A stretch of 64,000 nucleotides of DNA, taken from NCBI GenBank assembly GCA_020543525.1, contig JAHYIO010000039.1, positions 1,922,001 through 1,986,000 on the forward strand, read 5' to 3'. Under the pieces are notes generated by a model. The model was not told the DNA's origin. It searched no databases and saw only the letters and a program-made list of their open reading frames with translations. How positions within the stretch are numbered: position 1 is the first letter of the stretch; each line of letters opens with the position of its first letter. The stretch is from Coriolopsis trogii (lineage: Eukaryota > Basidiomycota > Agaricomycetes > Polyporales > Polyporaceae). Below, piece after piece: positions 35,725-46,667 of the stretch. The position numbers were made by a program, and so were the translations under genes.

Positions 35725-37121
35725 TGCTACGCAATGTCTCCATGACAACGCCTTCCCGAATATTGCAGTCGTCCGCATCAAATTTGCCCAAGAGAACTTT
35801 TCTAACCTGTTGTGCGGCCATCTCAATATCTTTCGGAGACTATGCGACGACCTGGAAGACGCCTGCCGCCGCACTTCCTCACTCCAGTCTCTTGTCTTCA
35901 TGTTGCCCAGAGGTAGTCGACATACCGTAGGATATTGGACAACTCACCTATCACCCTGCCTCTCAACTCTCCGCCGGAGAGACGTTTTTCGTCTAGAACA
36001 TGTGGATGGTACGTGAGCCATGTACAATCGGACAAAAAAGTCCCAAGGTTTATTAAACCTGGGACTTTTTTGTCCGATTGTAGAGCCTCTGGTACGTGTC
36101 TCATGAGCATGCATTCAAAATCTTGCTTTCCCCAGCATTTATGATGCACTCCGACAGATCATACACATTTGAAGAGCGAGCACACCGACGCCATTATATC
36201 GCTCTGTACGTCCCCGGACGGGAAGTGGGCGCTCAGCACTAGTCTGTCCGCAATAATCCTCTGGGATTGTGAAAGCGGTTGTGGCCGAGCTCAATGGGAT
36301 AGAGGAGTCCACTATCATGGGGTCTACATGGCATCCTTTGCGTTCTCTCCCGACAGTCATTTGTGCGCGCGGCCTACTAGTTTGGTGGAGGGATCCTCTT
36401 GCAGCTCTATCACCATTTGGAACCCCTACGCGGATGTACGCGTCGCTTCTCTTGACATGACTGGTCCTCACGATGCTGGTAATGCCACAACGCCACCCAC
36501 AATTCCCACTTCCACCCGAGTCACGACTGTCATATGGGGCATCAATGGTACTATCGCCGTTCTCAATACGCCATCACCACATCCCCCTCACTCTTCGCCA
36601 TGGGTGATGACCATCTGGGATTCCCTGACCCTGCTAGTGGCACAGTGCGCGGGGTGTCGCATACCGTCCTCCCTGACAGCGAGACCTTCCCAATCATGCA
36701 CGACGGCTGCGTCTCTCTCATGACCATCTCCCCCAACGCGGCATGGGCTGCTTTCTCATGGTCATCACACAATCATCGAAAATGGGGAATCTGCATCGTG
36801 CCAATGGTGGGCACTGGTGGCCGCGACGGCGAGCGCCCTCGTCCAGTTTATATCGCGTTGAGCAGCCCTCCTTCCTTCCTACGCGCGTTGGACGAAGACC
36901 TCATCATTACCGGGAACTTCACGCTAGAAATGTACCGGACGCAGGACGGGAAGCGCATTGCCTCGCTGGTCAGCCCTTCAGGCCGTATCATGCACCTCTC
37001 CGTCTCGGACGACCGAGAGACCATCGTGGCGGCTACTGAATCTGGATCAGTGCACGTCTACCGGCCCCGCGACATCGTACAGTCCGAATGTCGATCGTTC
37101 GAAGCAGACTCCGAGCCCTAA
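35725..37121 (+). pseudogene. F-box/propeller copy C, 3' part
   Basis: It continues the remnant at 25385-25476 after the two transposons. The third-exon region reads AVVRIKFAQENFSNLLCGHL and LCDDLEDACRRTSSLQSL, and an intron (carrying a 56 bp palindrome) separates it from the propeller (TDAIISLCTSPDGKWALS, SAIILWDCESGCGRAQWD). At about 36630-36660 roughly 110 codons present in copy D are missing and the frame shifts, from MTIWDSLTLLVAQC to VSHTVLPDSETFPIMHD. The end is well kept (RTQDGKRIASLVSPSGR, VYRPRDIVQSECRS). The F-box half is gone, so this cannot make the family protein. It is clearly closer to copy D than to A and B in places. Confidence 0.8.
36025..36080. mobile_element. 56-bp near-perfect palindrome with TA duplication (tiny MITE)
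   Basis: It begins CAATCGGACAAAAAAGTCCC and ends with the exact inverse, with a short AGGTTTA/TAAACCT centre, so the whole element folds into one hairpin. TA precedes (36023-36024) and follows (36081-36082). It sits in the last intron of copy C, and copies A, B and D lack it at the same place, which supports insertion. Confidence 0.75.
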
Positions 37122-37592
37122 ACAGATACAACGTTGTACGGTGTTAGAGTATTCTCAACATACCGACATGTACGGGGTCACTGTTGCCCATGGGAATAGC
37201 TTGCGCGGACTACATGTGTATACTCTAGAGTATAGTTTAGAACACCCGGGTCAGGCAGGTTCGTGACAGCCGTGTAGCCTCCATCCATGGTTGATTTTTG
37301 CAGTCTCCTAATCGTGTCGGTGACATTCGCATCATGTCTCAAAGTTATGAGCAACTCGCGAGAGTCGAGTCTCAGTACCTCGGGCGCGTCTGAACGACAA
37401 GCGAGGTGGGGCGCTACGGGTCAAGTTGGACGAATTGGCACAATATTGTCGTTGAAAGTGAAGTAAGACTATGAAATAGTGTACGCAATCATGACGGTCT
37501 GGTTCAGAACAGAGTGAAACACGCAAAAGATATACTATACTCGACGACGATCGGCCCATAGCCCTCCCATGACCACATATCCCTAACCTCGT
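37122..37592. other. Intergenic
   Basis: Only short frames and a small imperfect palindrome (GTATACTCTAGAGTATA near 37215-37232). No gene was recognised. Confidence 0.4.
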
Positions 37593-38641
37593 CTACGCAC
37601 CCGAGCTGAAGGGAAACTGCACAACCGCGAATCCGCTGAGCAAGTTAGCATCGCTCGGAGTCTGATCCTTGGTGGACACCGCAGCCGCATACACCGTCCC
37701 CGCCAACCCGTCAGGCACCGTCGTCTTTCCGTCCGAGCCGAGGACCGAGTACTGGACCGAAATGCCGTCCAGCCACACAATGAACACCTGCCCATTCGTG
37801 GCACCGGTCGGCGTGAAACTCGCTGAAATCTTCGCACCGTGTGCGGGGGACCCAGTCGATAGGGTGAGCGCAGGGAACGCCTTGACGGGCAGAGGTGGGT
37901 TCGTCGAGGGGCAGCTCTTGATGAACTGCGCGGCGAGCGAGAACACGCCGCTGGGGAGGAGCGGCGTGTCGAAGGCGCCGTTCCAGGGCTGGAGTTTCAG
38001 GACTGCGGAAGAGACCCAGGACGCATGGCGCGACTCGACCGCGAGGATGGACTGTGCAGCGATCAGCGACGATCTGAGCCTTGCGGCAGACGCAGCCACT
38101 ATCAACTCACCGCAGCAGCTGTCAATGTGTCCTTGTTGGAGAGGAAGGCCGCGGCGCCTTGGTATGCGGATCCGCCGACAGTCTCGAGTACCATCGAGAT
38201 GGCGAGGAAGGAGCGGGGATCGGTGTGCATGCTGCGAACGTCCGCGTCAGCCCAGCAGTTACGAGCACAATGGGACAGAATGACCCACAAGTTGTATTCG
38301 CAAGGCTTCGTCGCATTGGCACCCAGGGCTCCGCTCAAGAACTTGACGTGTTCTGCCTCGTGAGAGGCAATCTGGGCCACCCTCGCGCGGACGAAGGGTG
38401 GGAAGCCGGCTTTCTCAAATGCCTGTTCATTGTACTTGGCGAGCGCCTGGGAGTAGAAGGTGTTCTCGAGGTGCTCGAGGGTGAGCGCGAACTGGAGCAC
38501 ATCGGTGTCTGCAACGGTTCACAGTCAACATATGAACGACGTAGAGATCTATGCAGGTCACGAACCAGTCACTTGAGGGGTGGTGGGTGCACCCAAAGCC
38601 GTAGATGCGGCCAGGACAAGAAGAGCGAGCTTGCGGAACAT
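37593..38641 (-). CDS. Secreted ferritin-fold protein, Rds1-like
   Basis: The start [17 protein letters not shown] is a signal peptide cleaved near GAPTT. After an intron the domain reads [32 protein letters not shown] and [12 protein letters not shown], the four-helix ferritin-like core with Glu and His residues (LEHLE, HEAEH) in metal-binding positions. It continues with [37 protein letters not shown] and a C-terminal beta-rich part ([18 protein letters not shown]). This is the layout of fungal stress-response protein Rds1 and its relatives, whose biochemical role is unknown. It has about four exons and ends FPFSSGA. The plus strand carries overlapping shadow frames only. A TATA box lies 104 bp upstream. 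Confidence 0.82.
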
Positions 38642-38744
38642 GATTGAAGGAGTAACGAGCGAGAGAGTGGCACAGACAAAGGGAGGGGACGTTCACGACT
38701 CAAGGGGGCCCGAGACGATACTAATTCTCTTGCACCTTCGAGCC

Positions 38745-38750
38745 TTTATA
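38745..38750 (-). promoter_or_regulatory. TATA box of the Rds1-like gene
   Basis: TATAAA on the minus strand, about 104 bp before the ATG at 38641. Confidence 0.55.
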
Positions 38751-39350
38751 GGTCAGGCCAACCGCAGATCATGTCAGCACAGCGAAACCTTGAACATCCA
38801 GCTTTGTAGCTGTCAGTCCCCAACGAGAGCCGCAAGACGAAGCGAACGTTGAACGTATGTCTATGACGCCGCGGGCTCATCGGGTGAGCCGAGATGACCG
38901 AGCCTGCGCCATTGGTCGAGTCCGAGATGACCGAGAGGCCCCACGAAGTGACGCCGCGTCTGCTTGCAGCGGACATTGGTACGAAACGGTCAACATAGCC
39001 GCGCGGATGTCTGATCGTGCAGGGAAGAGGACACGAATAGCGGACGAGCAGCTCCATTCTCCACAGTTCCGATTGCTTGCGTCTGACAGAAGCGACGATG
39101 CCGGGCATTGCAGCGGCCGTCGGTCTGTCGGTCGGTCTGTCCATCGCGGACAGGAGTATATGTCGTAAGGAACACGTATGGGAGTACTGATAAAACATAG
39201 CATGAGTATACTGGACAGCGTTACTGCGTACGATGGTGGTCAGATAATAAATGTGAGATGACGAGCGAAAGATATACGATAGCAAGTCGTGGGATGCGAC
39301 GCGAACAACGCGCCTACCGCTTGATGTCCACGCTCAGCGCCCATGGCCAG
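38751..39350. other. Intergenic
   Basis: No gene was recognised. A short GGTCTGTCGGTC-type repeat occurs near 39118-39141. Confidence 0.4.
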
Positions 39351-39840
39351 TCACCCGTCCTCCTCGCCCACCGGTACATCTTCAGGCCACTCGCCCCCAG
39401 ACGCGCGTATCTGCCCGATACACTCGTCGTACATCTCGCGCGCGTCCTCTAGACAGAAGAACACCTCCTTGAACGACCGCTGCCAGTCGTAGACCAAGAT
39501 TTCCGGCCAATTCATAAAGTCCATTGGGCCCTGCATCTTCGTCGTGCACGTTCGCCCGCGGCGCGCTCTCCGACATTGCGGGCGGGCGCAGGCAGTTCGG
39601 GCCCAGCAGGGACGGCATGTAGTTCGTCAAGCGTGCGGTGAACCAGGAGGTTGGCCGGTCTTCCGACCCAGGGATCGTGATCGTTGCCCGGAAGGGGACG
39701 ACGCGTCACTGTCCACTCCTGAGCGAGCGGCTTATGTGGTACAACCAGTCTATCCAATGCCGGAAACTTGAGATCTTCAGCCACATCGAAACCACAGAGC
39801 CTTCGAGGAATGAAGAAGCATAGGTCAAAGAGCAAGAAAC
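39351..39840 (-). pseudogene. Fragment of an unknown basidiomycete gene
   Basis: The minus strand encodes MNWPEILVYDWQRSFKEVFF and CLEDAREMYDECIGQ, ending PEDVPVGEEDG. The same kind of C-terminal exon, SLGDAREYLRDVVHSLAEHS, appears at 45385-45560 next to a MYND-family remnant. Upstream frames (39512-39835) break and shift, so only the last exon is recognisable. The product is unknown. Confidence 0.35.
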
Positions 39841-40206
39841 AACGATATCGAGCAGGGGCAGACTCGGAGGCGGTCGGTCGAGTGCGTGTACGGACGACGC
39901 ACTGGGAGCGGAATCCTTGGCCCGACCGGGCCGCACAATAGCATGCTGAGTGATCGCATCTTGCTTGGACTCCTACACTGGTATATACCCATGCTGCATC
40001 TCACCGACTACCTGCGCATTCCGCGCACAGTTGTAACATGTATCTGGTCTCTTTGAGTGCCCATGTACGCCTTATGAAAGAACTTGGCATGCAGTAGCTC
40101 TCTACCCCGTTGCCGCAGCAATCCCAGGCTTCACCTACTGCCACGACACCCTCAACGGACGGAAAGCAATCGATCCTCTCTGTGACACCCTCTGAATAAC
40201 AACAGT
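39841..40206. other. Intergenic, 5' flank of the BTB pseudogene
   Basis: No gene was recognised. Short unrelated frames only. Confidence 0.4.
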
Positions 40207-41027
40207 ATGGAGACACAGTCTGCTCCAGCCTCACTAACCTGGGACACTAGTGCCTTGGTGTCGAGGGCATCTACCCCAGCTTTGCTTGCGCTAGCTTCGA
40301 GGAGGGACGAAGATTTCTATTGCCGGATGTCATCTTTCAAGTGAGGCCATCTCTCTTGGCCTTCTCTCTGCATTGCTAATATAAAGTATACCGCAGATTG
40401 AGGACTTTTTGTTCGAAGTCCTTCGCCGTCCATTCGAGACGGATTCCGATGTGTTCAAGGCAATGTTCTCCCTACCATCGGTTGAGTCGACCACTCTTCC
40501 GGACTCGAGGGCTCCACAGGCAAGTGAGCGTCCTATCTGCCTAGACCTACGTGGTACGAAGGGAGAGGAGTCACGTGCACTTCTCTGTGCTATTCTCTCC
40601 GTATGTTCCTCCCTCCGCTCCCTTCCTTCGAGCACCAATACCTCCGCTCCACACATCGCTAAAGCACCATCCATTGCTCACGTGCCACTCTGCCGCAGCT
40701 CATACGGTACTCCACGCACACTCTACTCTCGCTCGCGCAGCAAGATGTGCTGCAGACGCATGAGCTCGAGGAACTCGGGTAGGACATGGCCGCGAAACTG
40801 ATCAGAGTGCGCGAGAGCGTCACGGTGGTCCTCACGGGGCATTGCGTGTGCGGGGTATTGCACGGTGGCTCATGTGCCCGTGAGTACTTATTGGTTCTGC
40901 ATCTAATGCCTTGAATCTGGCTGGCTTTAGGCATGCTTCTATCGGCGCGGCGACGGTGCGCAAGGCATATGCTATCACGGAGAAGGTCAGAGAGCTATTT
41001 GCGACGGAGTTGCAAGTAGTGTACTAA
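40207..41027 (+). pseudogene. BTB/POZ-domain pseudogene
   Basis: It starts METQSAPASLTWDTSALVS and, after an intron, reads DFLFEVLRRPFETDSDVF and KAMFSLPSVES, the BTB fold start seen in the intact gene at 57624-58585. At about 40720 the sequence jumps from SYGTPRTL to LLSLAQQDVL (local reading), deleting about 55 codons that the intact relative keeps (SIDEWTHVLKLATMWDFE onward). A TAG replaces the Trp codon of LGWDMAAKL. Later sequence still matches through AAKLIRVRESV and the last exon, and the reading frame would end at TAA 41025. The two copies are in opposite orientation, about 17 kb apart. Confidence 0.8.
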
Positions 41028-41294
41028 TGACTAAATATCCAGGTGTCCGTAAACACCGCTGTGATGTTCAGATATCATATGTGTGCAAAATCACGATCGG
41101 AATCGAGCTGAGGGATATATGCGATAGGGGCATACGTAGTGTGTAGATAGGAGGTGAGCGCTCAGTTATAGTTGACTCTCACCAATACTGCGCATGCACT
41201 GCGGCTATATCGATCCCACGACGCTCCGCGGACCCCTTGCATCCTGCCACCAGTCGTCTCCGTCCTCAGGCCTTGTTCTCTACACTCTTCGACC

Positions 41295-44200
41295 ATGTCA
41301 CGACCTAGGGTGCCCATCGAGCTTGTCGAGAAGATCATAGATGCAAGCCGGGACGACCCTCGTACTCTCCTGGCCTGCTCCCTCATCTGCCGTCCATTGG
41401 TCTCTCGCAGCCGACTCAACCTCTACCGGAATGTGCGGATACGCAGACGGGCACAACTACAATCTCTGCTGGCAACGTTCCATTCCTCCCCGGAGCTGTG
41501 TGCTTTAGTGAAGCGAGTGGATGTTTATGAGATGTCTGCACCCTCGGGGCTGACTGAAACAGCCCTCGCTGTCCTTCTTCCTGAGCTCCCAAGGCTGGGC
41601 ATGTGGAATCTCCAAGGGGTTGCTGTTGGATCATCCTCGCTGGCAGGCAGGATAGCCAGGGCTTGCTTTCCTCAATATACGTCCATGCATACACTCTCCC
41701 TGTCTTACAACGATTCTTTCGCCTCTTCCTCCCAAGCCGTGGCATTTCTTTGCAGTCTCTCCTCTCTCCGGTCCCTGGTTCTAGTCGCTGTGCGCGTAAG
41801 AAAAAGAGGTATCTACGTGCCAAGGAATGTCAAGTCGAGTTTGCACCTGTCTTCTTTGGATGCGGTGAGTATCTGCTGTCCGTCGAGTACTTTGTGAAGA
41901 ATATGTCCCTCACTCAGGATGCACAGGACCATTGCGACCAACTGTTAGTCCATGATCTCGTCCAGGCCGCTTGCAGCACACTAGAGGTCATCGCGGTAGC
42001 TCACTCAAACGCTACAAATGGTGCAGGTAAGCATTGCGCGTTTTGCACGAAATTGACAACGATTGACTGTTCCGTCGTTTTTTCCACAGCGCATTCGTGG
42101 CTACTGCCGATGCCTTCAGATACTTCAGTTCATAGCAAGCTTCACACACTAACAATAGCGGAGAATCGTATATGGGGGCATGACAGCCAGCCCGTATTGC
42201 ACGATGTTATTCAGTGTCTCCGAGGCAACCACTTTCCGAACATCGCAGTCTTTCGCATTGAGTCGAGGTCCTCGAATGCACTCCACTTTTCCGATGTGTT
42301 CCACCGACACCATCAGGAAAAATCCAACTTCCTAATCAGAACTAAATTAGAGAGCCCTCCATATAATGCTGATAACGCCAACTAATGGTCACTAATTTTC
42401 CCCTTCGTTGTGTGAAACATCTCATTTGGCGTGAAAAACGCGGTGAAGCTCCCACATATACGAGAATACGTGTTTCAGAGAGAAAAAGCGAGGCGCGTCG
42501 GCCAAAATCGAGAGCGAACAAGATAACCGCTGTTCACAAGAGGACCGTAGAGTGCGCTGAATCCTGCCCTAAGCTAGGACGGCATCTTCCGATCGGTGTG
42601 CAACTGCGCGCCTTCCGATGTTCAACTTCACTCCTCCCTCCTCACTACTCTGAGGCTTGCTCTCGTGCTGCTAACACTCGTCTCGTGGACAATCTGAGGC
42701 TAGACTATTGAACTCGGGCTCGCTCTCTGGCGCGTGTATATCCTCTTCTGTCTGCTAGGACTTGGACAATGCTAGTCTGCTGGGACTAATGCTCGCTGTC
42801 AACTGGTGCCTAGCAACAACCCCGGAGCCGTCTGGAGTGAAACCTAGGGGCCGAACGTGGGGCATTGAAGGACATCATGGATATGGAGGAGCGTTCAGCA
42901 CGTATGGTGAGTAGCATGGCAACCCTACTAGCTGTATTCTTTGGGTGTGGGCGTTCGGTCCGGCGCGGGGACGGGGATCGTGCACGTATTTGCGCCGCGG
43001 TCGCAGTCGATCGTGTGGATGACCTCCTTGCCCGACAGCTGGCCGTCCCACGCGAACAGAATGCGACCTAGTGATACACTTGGTGTCACTGTGCGAGTAT
43101 GTATGTCATTGCGCTGCGGTACTATCTGTCACTGACTTGTTATACTGCAGCAAATTCTTCGCTTTCTACCGTGATCATCGATGTCGGGCGTAGTCTCATG
43201 GCGCCTAGTGATGGCATTGTGATGTTAGTAAGTACTTTGTCTGTGATCACCTCATAACATGCTGATGTTTCTGGCCGCATGGCTACGCTATAGGGCCGTC
43301 AAGACTGGGTATGTATGTGAGTAGCCCCCATGGTGCCTCAGGAAAGTTCAAATCGTGCGTTATGAGGCGGCCAAACGCGACGGAAACCCCACCACAACGC
43401 GGCAGGAGCGTGTCGCACAAGACCGACACCGAGACGACGCACAGTCAGATAGAGTGAGCAACGGGCAGCTTCACCACAAGGAGGACGATGTATGTTGTGG
43501 GCGCATGGGCTTGTGCATGTACAAGTATAATAGCTTCGTAGCTCAGATTGTGTATCTCCGTCCGCACCAATGCATTGTCTTTTACTGCACAACTGGACCC
43601 CAGATTATGCGTGAACTATGACGACGAAGGAGCTCTAATGGCATACTAATCGACCCTATTGTCTCATAATTAGTTGGGACCTAGCGAATGACCCTAATCG
43701 ATATAATGGCTCTAATCGGCTCTATTTAGAGGTAATTATGGTCAATTAGAGAATCGGATTTTTCCTGATGACGTCGACGAGTTTCGGCAGTTTTGCGAGG
43801 CCCTGGAACACACCCTGATCCGCATTCCCTCCTTTCGGTCACTTGCTTTCGCCCTGCCTCACGCCAACAGACATACTACACGGATATGGAAGGCTCAACT
43901 GCTATCTCTTTTCCCAAGTCTGCATCGGAGAGGAAGCTTTCAAGTGGATTTCAGCCAAGGTATGGCATACAGTCACATCTGTCTCTCCCGATCACACGTT
44001 GATGGTAAGCACCAACAGACTATTTGCACCTCAATGACCAACACACGGGTGCAATCATTGCCCTCTGTCTATCGCCAGACTCCAAGTGGGTGCTAAGCTC
44101 TGACTACTCCTCGACCATCCTTTGGGATTGTCACACGGGCCATGCAAGGACTCAGTGGGACCGAAATGCTGATTATGCTGGAGTCTACACACCGTCGTTT

Positions 44201-45340
44201 GCCTTCTCGCCAGATGGTCGGTTATGCGCGCGACCTGGTTTGGTAGGGCCTTCCTCGGTTGATCAATGTATCGTTATCTGGGATCTTGAAACCAACGAAG
44301 ACGTTACCACCCTCGACATTCCTGATTCTATCCATCCCAATGGAGACATGACAGCACTGCCAGTGCCTACTCCCACAAGCAACCGGGCCATGACGATCAT
44401 TTGGGGAACAAATGGTGTTATTGCTGTCTTCGACTTAGCAACAGATCATGATGAGTATCTACGCTCACCGTGGACGATGACCGCTTGGGATGCGACGACA
44501 TATGCGCTTCGCGCTCGAGTCATCGGGAAGGATTGCGACGCTATCTCACTCACAGTGGGCAACTCCGCCATCCCTACATTCAATGTATCCTCAGACACAC
44601 GTTGGCTAGTATGTCAGTGTAGTGACGGTTCACTGTTCCTGCTGGACACACTTACCGGCGAACCATACGTTGCTCCCCCTGACCAATGCTCCAATCCACT
44701 ACCAGGCTGCTCAGACAACCGTCATTCTCGCTCTATCTATGGTACGAAATTCGTCAATGGAGGGTGCAGCCTTGCCTCTCTGTGCCGTCGTTGCTCGACT
44801 CTGCACCTGTGGGACCTCACGTGCACGCACCCCGCCGTCTTCGGTGAACCACATCACATCCTGCTCGACAGCCATTCTATCCCGGATCCCAAGGAAGAGC
44901 TGCACCTCATCGGTATTTCTTCGAACGGGATGGTGGCTGCGTTCTGGTGGCCGTATCACAGAGATAGGGAGCGTGGGATATGCATCCTGCCGACGTCGCA
45001 CCCCGGCGCGGGTGTAGATACCCTCCACCGCCGCCCGATAACAATTCAGGCGACAGGCGATGGCGCCTTCCTGTCGACTTCAGGCGAACACTTGATCGTC
45101 AGCGGGGCTCAGGGGACGGATGTGTACCGAACGAAGGATGGGAAGTGCCTGGCGACGCTTGACACCCCTGGGCCAGGTGGTCATTACGTCTCGCGCGTTG
45201 ACTTTTCGGAGGACGGAGAGACGATGGTGGTGGGTACATCGTCTGGATCATTGCATGCATACCGGTTCCGCGAGATCATCCGATCTGGGGAGTCCGAGGA
45301 GTGCGAGGGTGAGTACGACAACGGGGCAGAGTCAACCTAG
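41295..45340 (+). pseudogene. F-box/propeller copy D, split by a 1.46 kb insertion
   Basis: The start is MSRPRVPIELVEKIIDASRD with LLACSLICRPLVSRSRLNLYR (F-box). The leucine-rich middle and second exon (LLVHDLVQAACSTLEVIAVA) follow with normal introns. Exon 3 begins HSWLLPMPSDTSVHSKLHTL and runs to FSDVFHRH, where the insertion starts. It resumes as VDEFRQFCEALEHTLIR at 43771. The propeller exon (44024-45340) is open and long: TGAIIALCLSPDSKWVLS, STILWDCHTGHARTQWD, HLWDLTCTH, TSGEHLIVSGAQGTDVYR. Taking out 1460 bp and keeping one AC gives FHRHVDEFR, the reading seen in copy B (LHRHFNEFV). So the gene was intact until this insertion and may be the most recently killed copy. It would be spared only if the insertion were spliced out. 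Confidence 0.8.
42311..43770. mobile_element. Element N2: 1460 bp CATCAGG-ended insertion in copy D
   Basis: Exact 15-bp inverted termini, CATCAGGAAAAATCC at 42311-42325 and its inverse at 43756-43770, flanked by AC on both sides (42309-42310 and 43771-43772). Subterminal DNA is AT-rich with repeated CTAAT/ATTAG motifs on both ends (for example 43640-43750). Internal frames of up to 108 codons show no transposase. It belongs with N1 by its termini and 2-bp duplications, but the interiors differ, as expected for non-autonomous relatives. Confidence 0.8.
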
Positions 45341-45384
45341 ACATTCGCACTGTTGGCGTGTATCGTGTGTGTATACTGTCGATC

Positions 45385-45560
45385 CCCCTTCGTTGTGATG
45401 CGATGTGCACATATGCAGTACCAATGCGTAGTCGTCCTCGCCCAGCATCGGCTCGCGAGCTTGACACATCTCGTCATCCTGCTTAAGCTCCTCCGTTGAC
45501 ATACTGGAGTGCTCTGCCAGTGAATGCACCACGTCCCGGAGATATTCTCTGGCGTCCCCG
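45385..45560 (-). pseudogene. C-terminal exon of an unknown gene family
   Basis: After an apparent AG acceptor the minus strand reads SLGDAREYLRDVVHSLAEHS followed by STEELKQDDEMCQAREPML. It resembles the last exon at 39351-39560 (CLEDAREMYDECIGQ). It may be the end of the broken gene at 45690-46380. Confidence 0.35.
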
Positions 45561-45689
45561 AGAGACCTATGTCAGATGAGTGATCGACGCTCGACGAAAG
45601 TCACGAACACACCTAGAGGTATCAGAACCGATACCTTGAACTTCTACTTGTGCACCCCTGGGCACTACTCAGGAGACAACATCTTCAAC

Positions 45690-46380
45690 TTCACAGATAG
45701 GAGTTTGTGGAGGAGCTTGAAATGCACGAACGACGCGTTAATCATCGTCGCGCCTCCAATCAAAGACACGGTAATCGGCGACGAGGACCGGCGTACTGGC
45801 GTCGATCTGGAGCATTGCAAAGAACTGTCCGCGATGCGTATTAGGACTGTAGTAGGCATGGTAAGGGTACATGGGTTGCGTTCATGTGAAGATAGCCCGA
45901 GAATAGCGCATCGAAAGAGCACGCGACGACTCGGAATGAAAGAGTGATAAACACATACCCTCGACACGAACTCACTTACCCCTCGGGATCCCGCACAACG
46001 CACCAACCGTGCCCAAAATCCAGCATCCGCCCCAAGCCCATCATAGTCTGCCTCAAGTCCCAGAACGGACCCTCGTTACAGCGGCCGCTCGTACTACTCT
46101 CCCGCGCGCCGCGCCCGTTCGGTTTCTGCCACCTCTTGAAATTTGCTTAGCTCAGCGCCTTGAAGTTCTCTTGAGACGGCCACAGGGGAACCTGGCGCGG
46201 ATCGATGACAGGCGGGAGATAACTCCTGTGTTGTGCATGGTTCAGAGCGTCGCACAATCGTTTGTCATGTTTGTCTTCTGGCAGTTTAGTGGTCTTGGGT
46301 AGCTCGACGCCCATGCAAGAGAGAACATCCGCTCGAGTAAGGCGATCCACGTGGAGGAAGAGGGTCAAACAGAACAACGT
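45690..46380 (-). pseudogene. Broken relative of the MYND protein N-terminal module
   Basis: The minus strand reads RLTRADVLSCMGVELPKTTK, LCDALNHAQHRSYLPPVID and PRQVPLWPSQENFKALS, then a TAA stop, ANFKRWQKPNG, and DLRQTMMGLGRMLDFGHGWC. The corresponding blocks in the MYND gene at 19532 are DRLPAVLDLSSLPEWP and DLRQTVMGLGKYLDHDVKWC. A later exon holds FFAMLQIDASTPVLVADYRVF, comparable to TSVLEVNQKTPAIVVLYRAF. The premature stop and lack of a MYND finger make this a pseudogene or fragment. Confidence 0.6.
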
Positions 46381-46667
46381 TCGGAGTCATTCCGGATTGG
46401 TTTCGGACCCGTTCGTTGACAACCCGGAGGGCGCTTAACCACATGTCTCCTATGTTTAGGATCTGAGATCTAGCCACGGTATTTCCTCTTTTGGAGCTGA
46501 GATAGCTACTCGCGTACGCTATGGCGCAATATGATTCCACCCAAACCGCAGACCGGAGGATAGCCTCCCTAATGGTAATGAATGGTCATGAGAGTGCAGT
46601 GTCGAGCTGTGTAGCATCGAACCGTAAGTCATAATGCTGTCAGGTGCTCGAACCCGTCCTTCCGCCC
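46381..46667. other. Intergenic
   Basis: A minus-strand frame of 84 codons (46286-46540) precedes the MYND-like remnant and could be its 5' exon. Nothing else was recognised. Confidence 0.3.
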
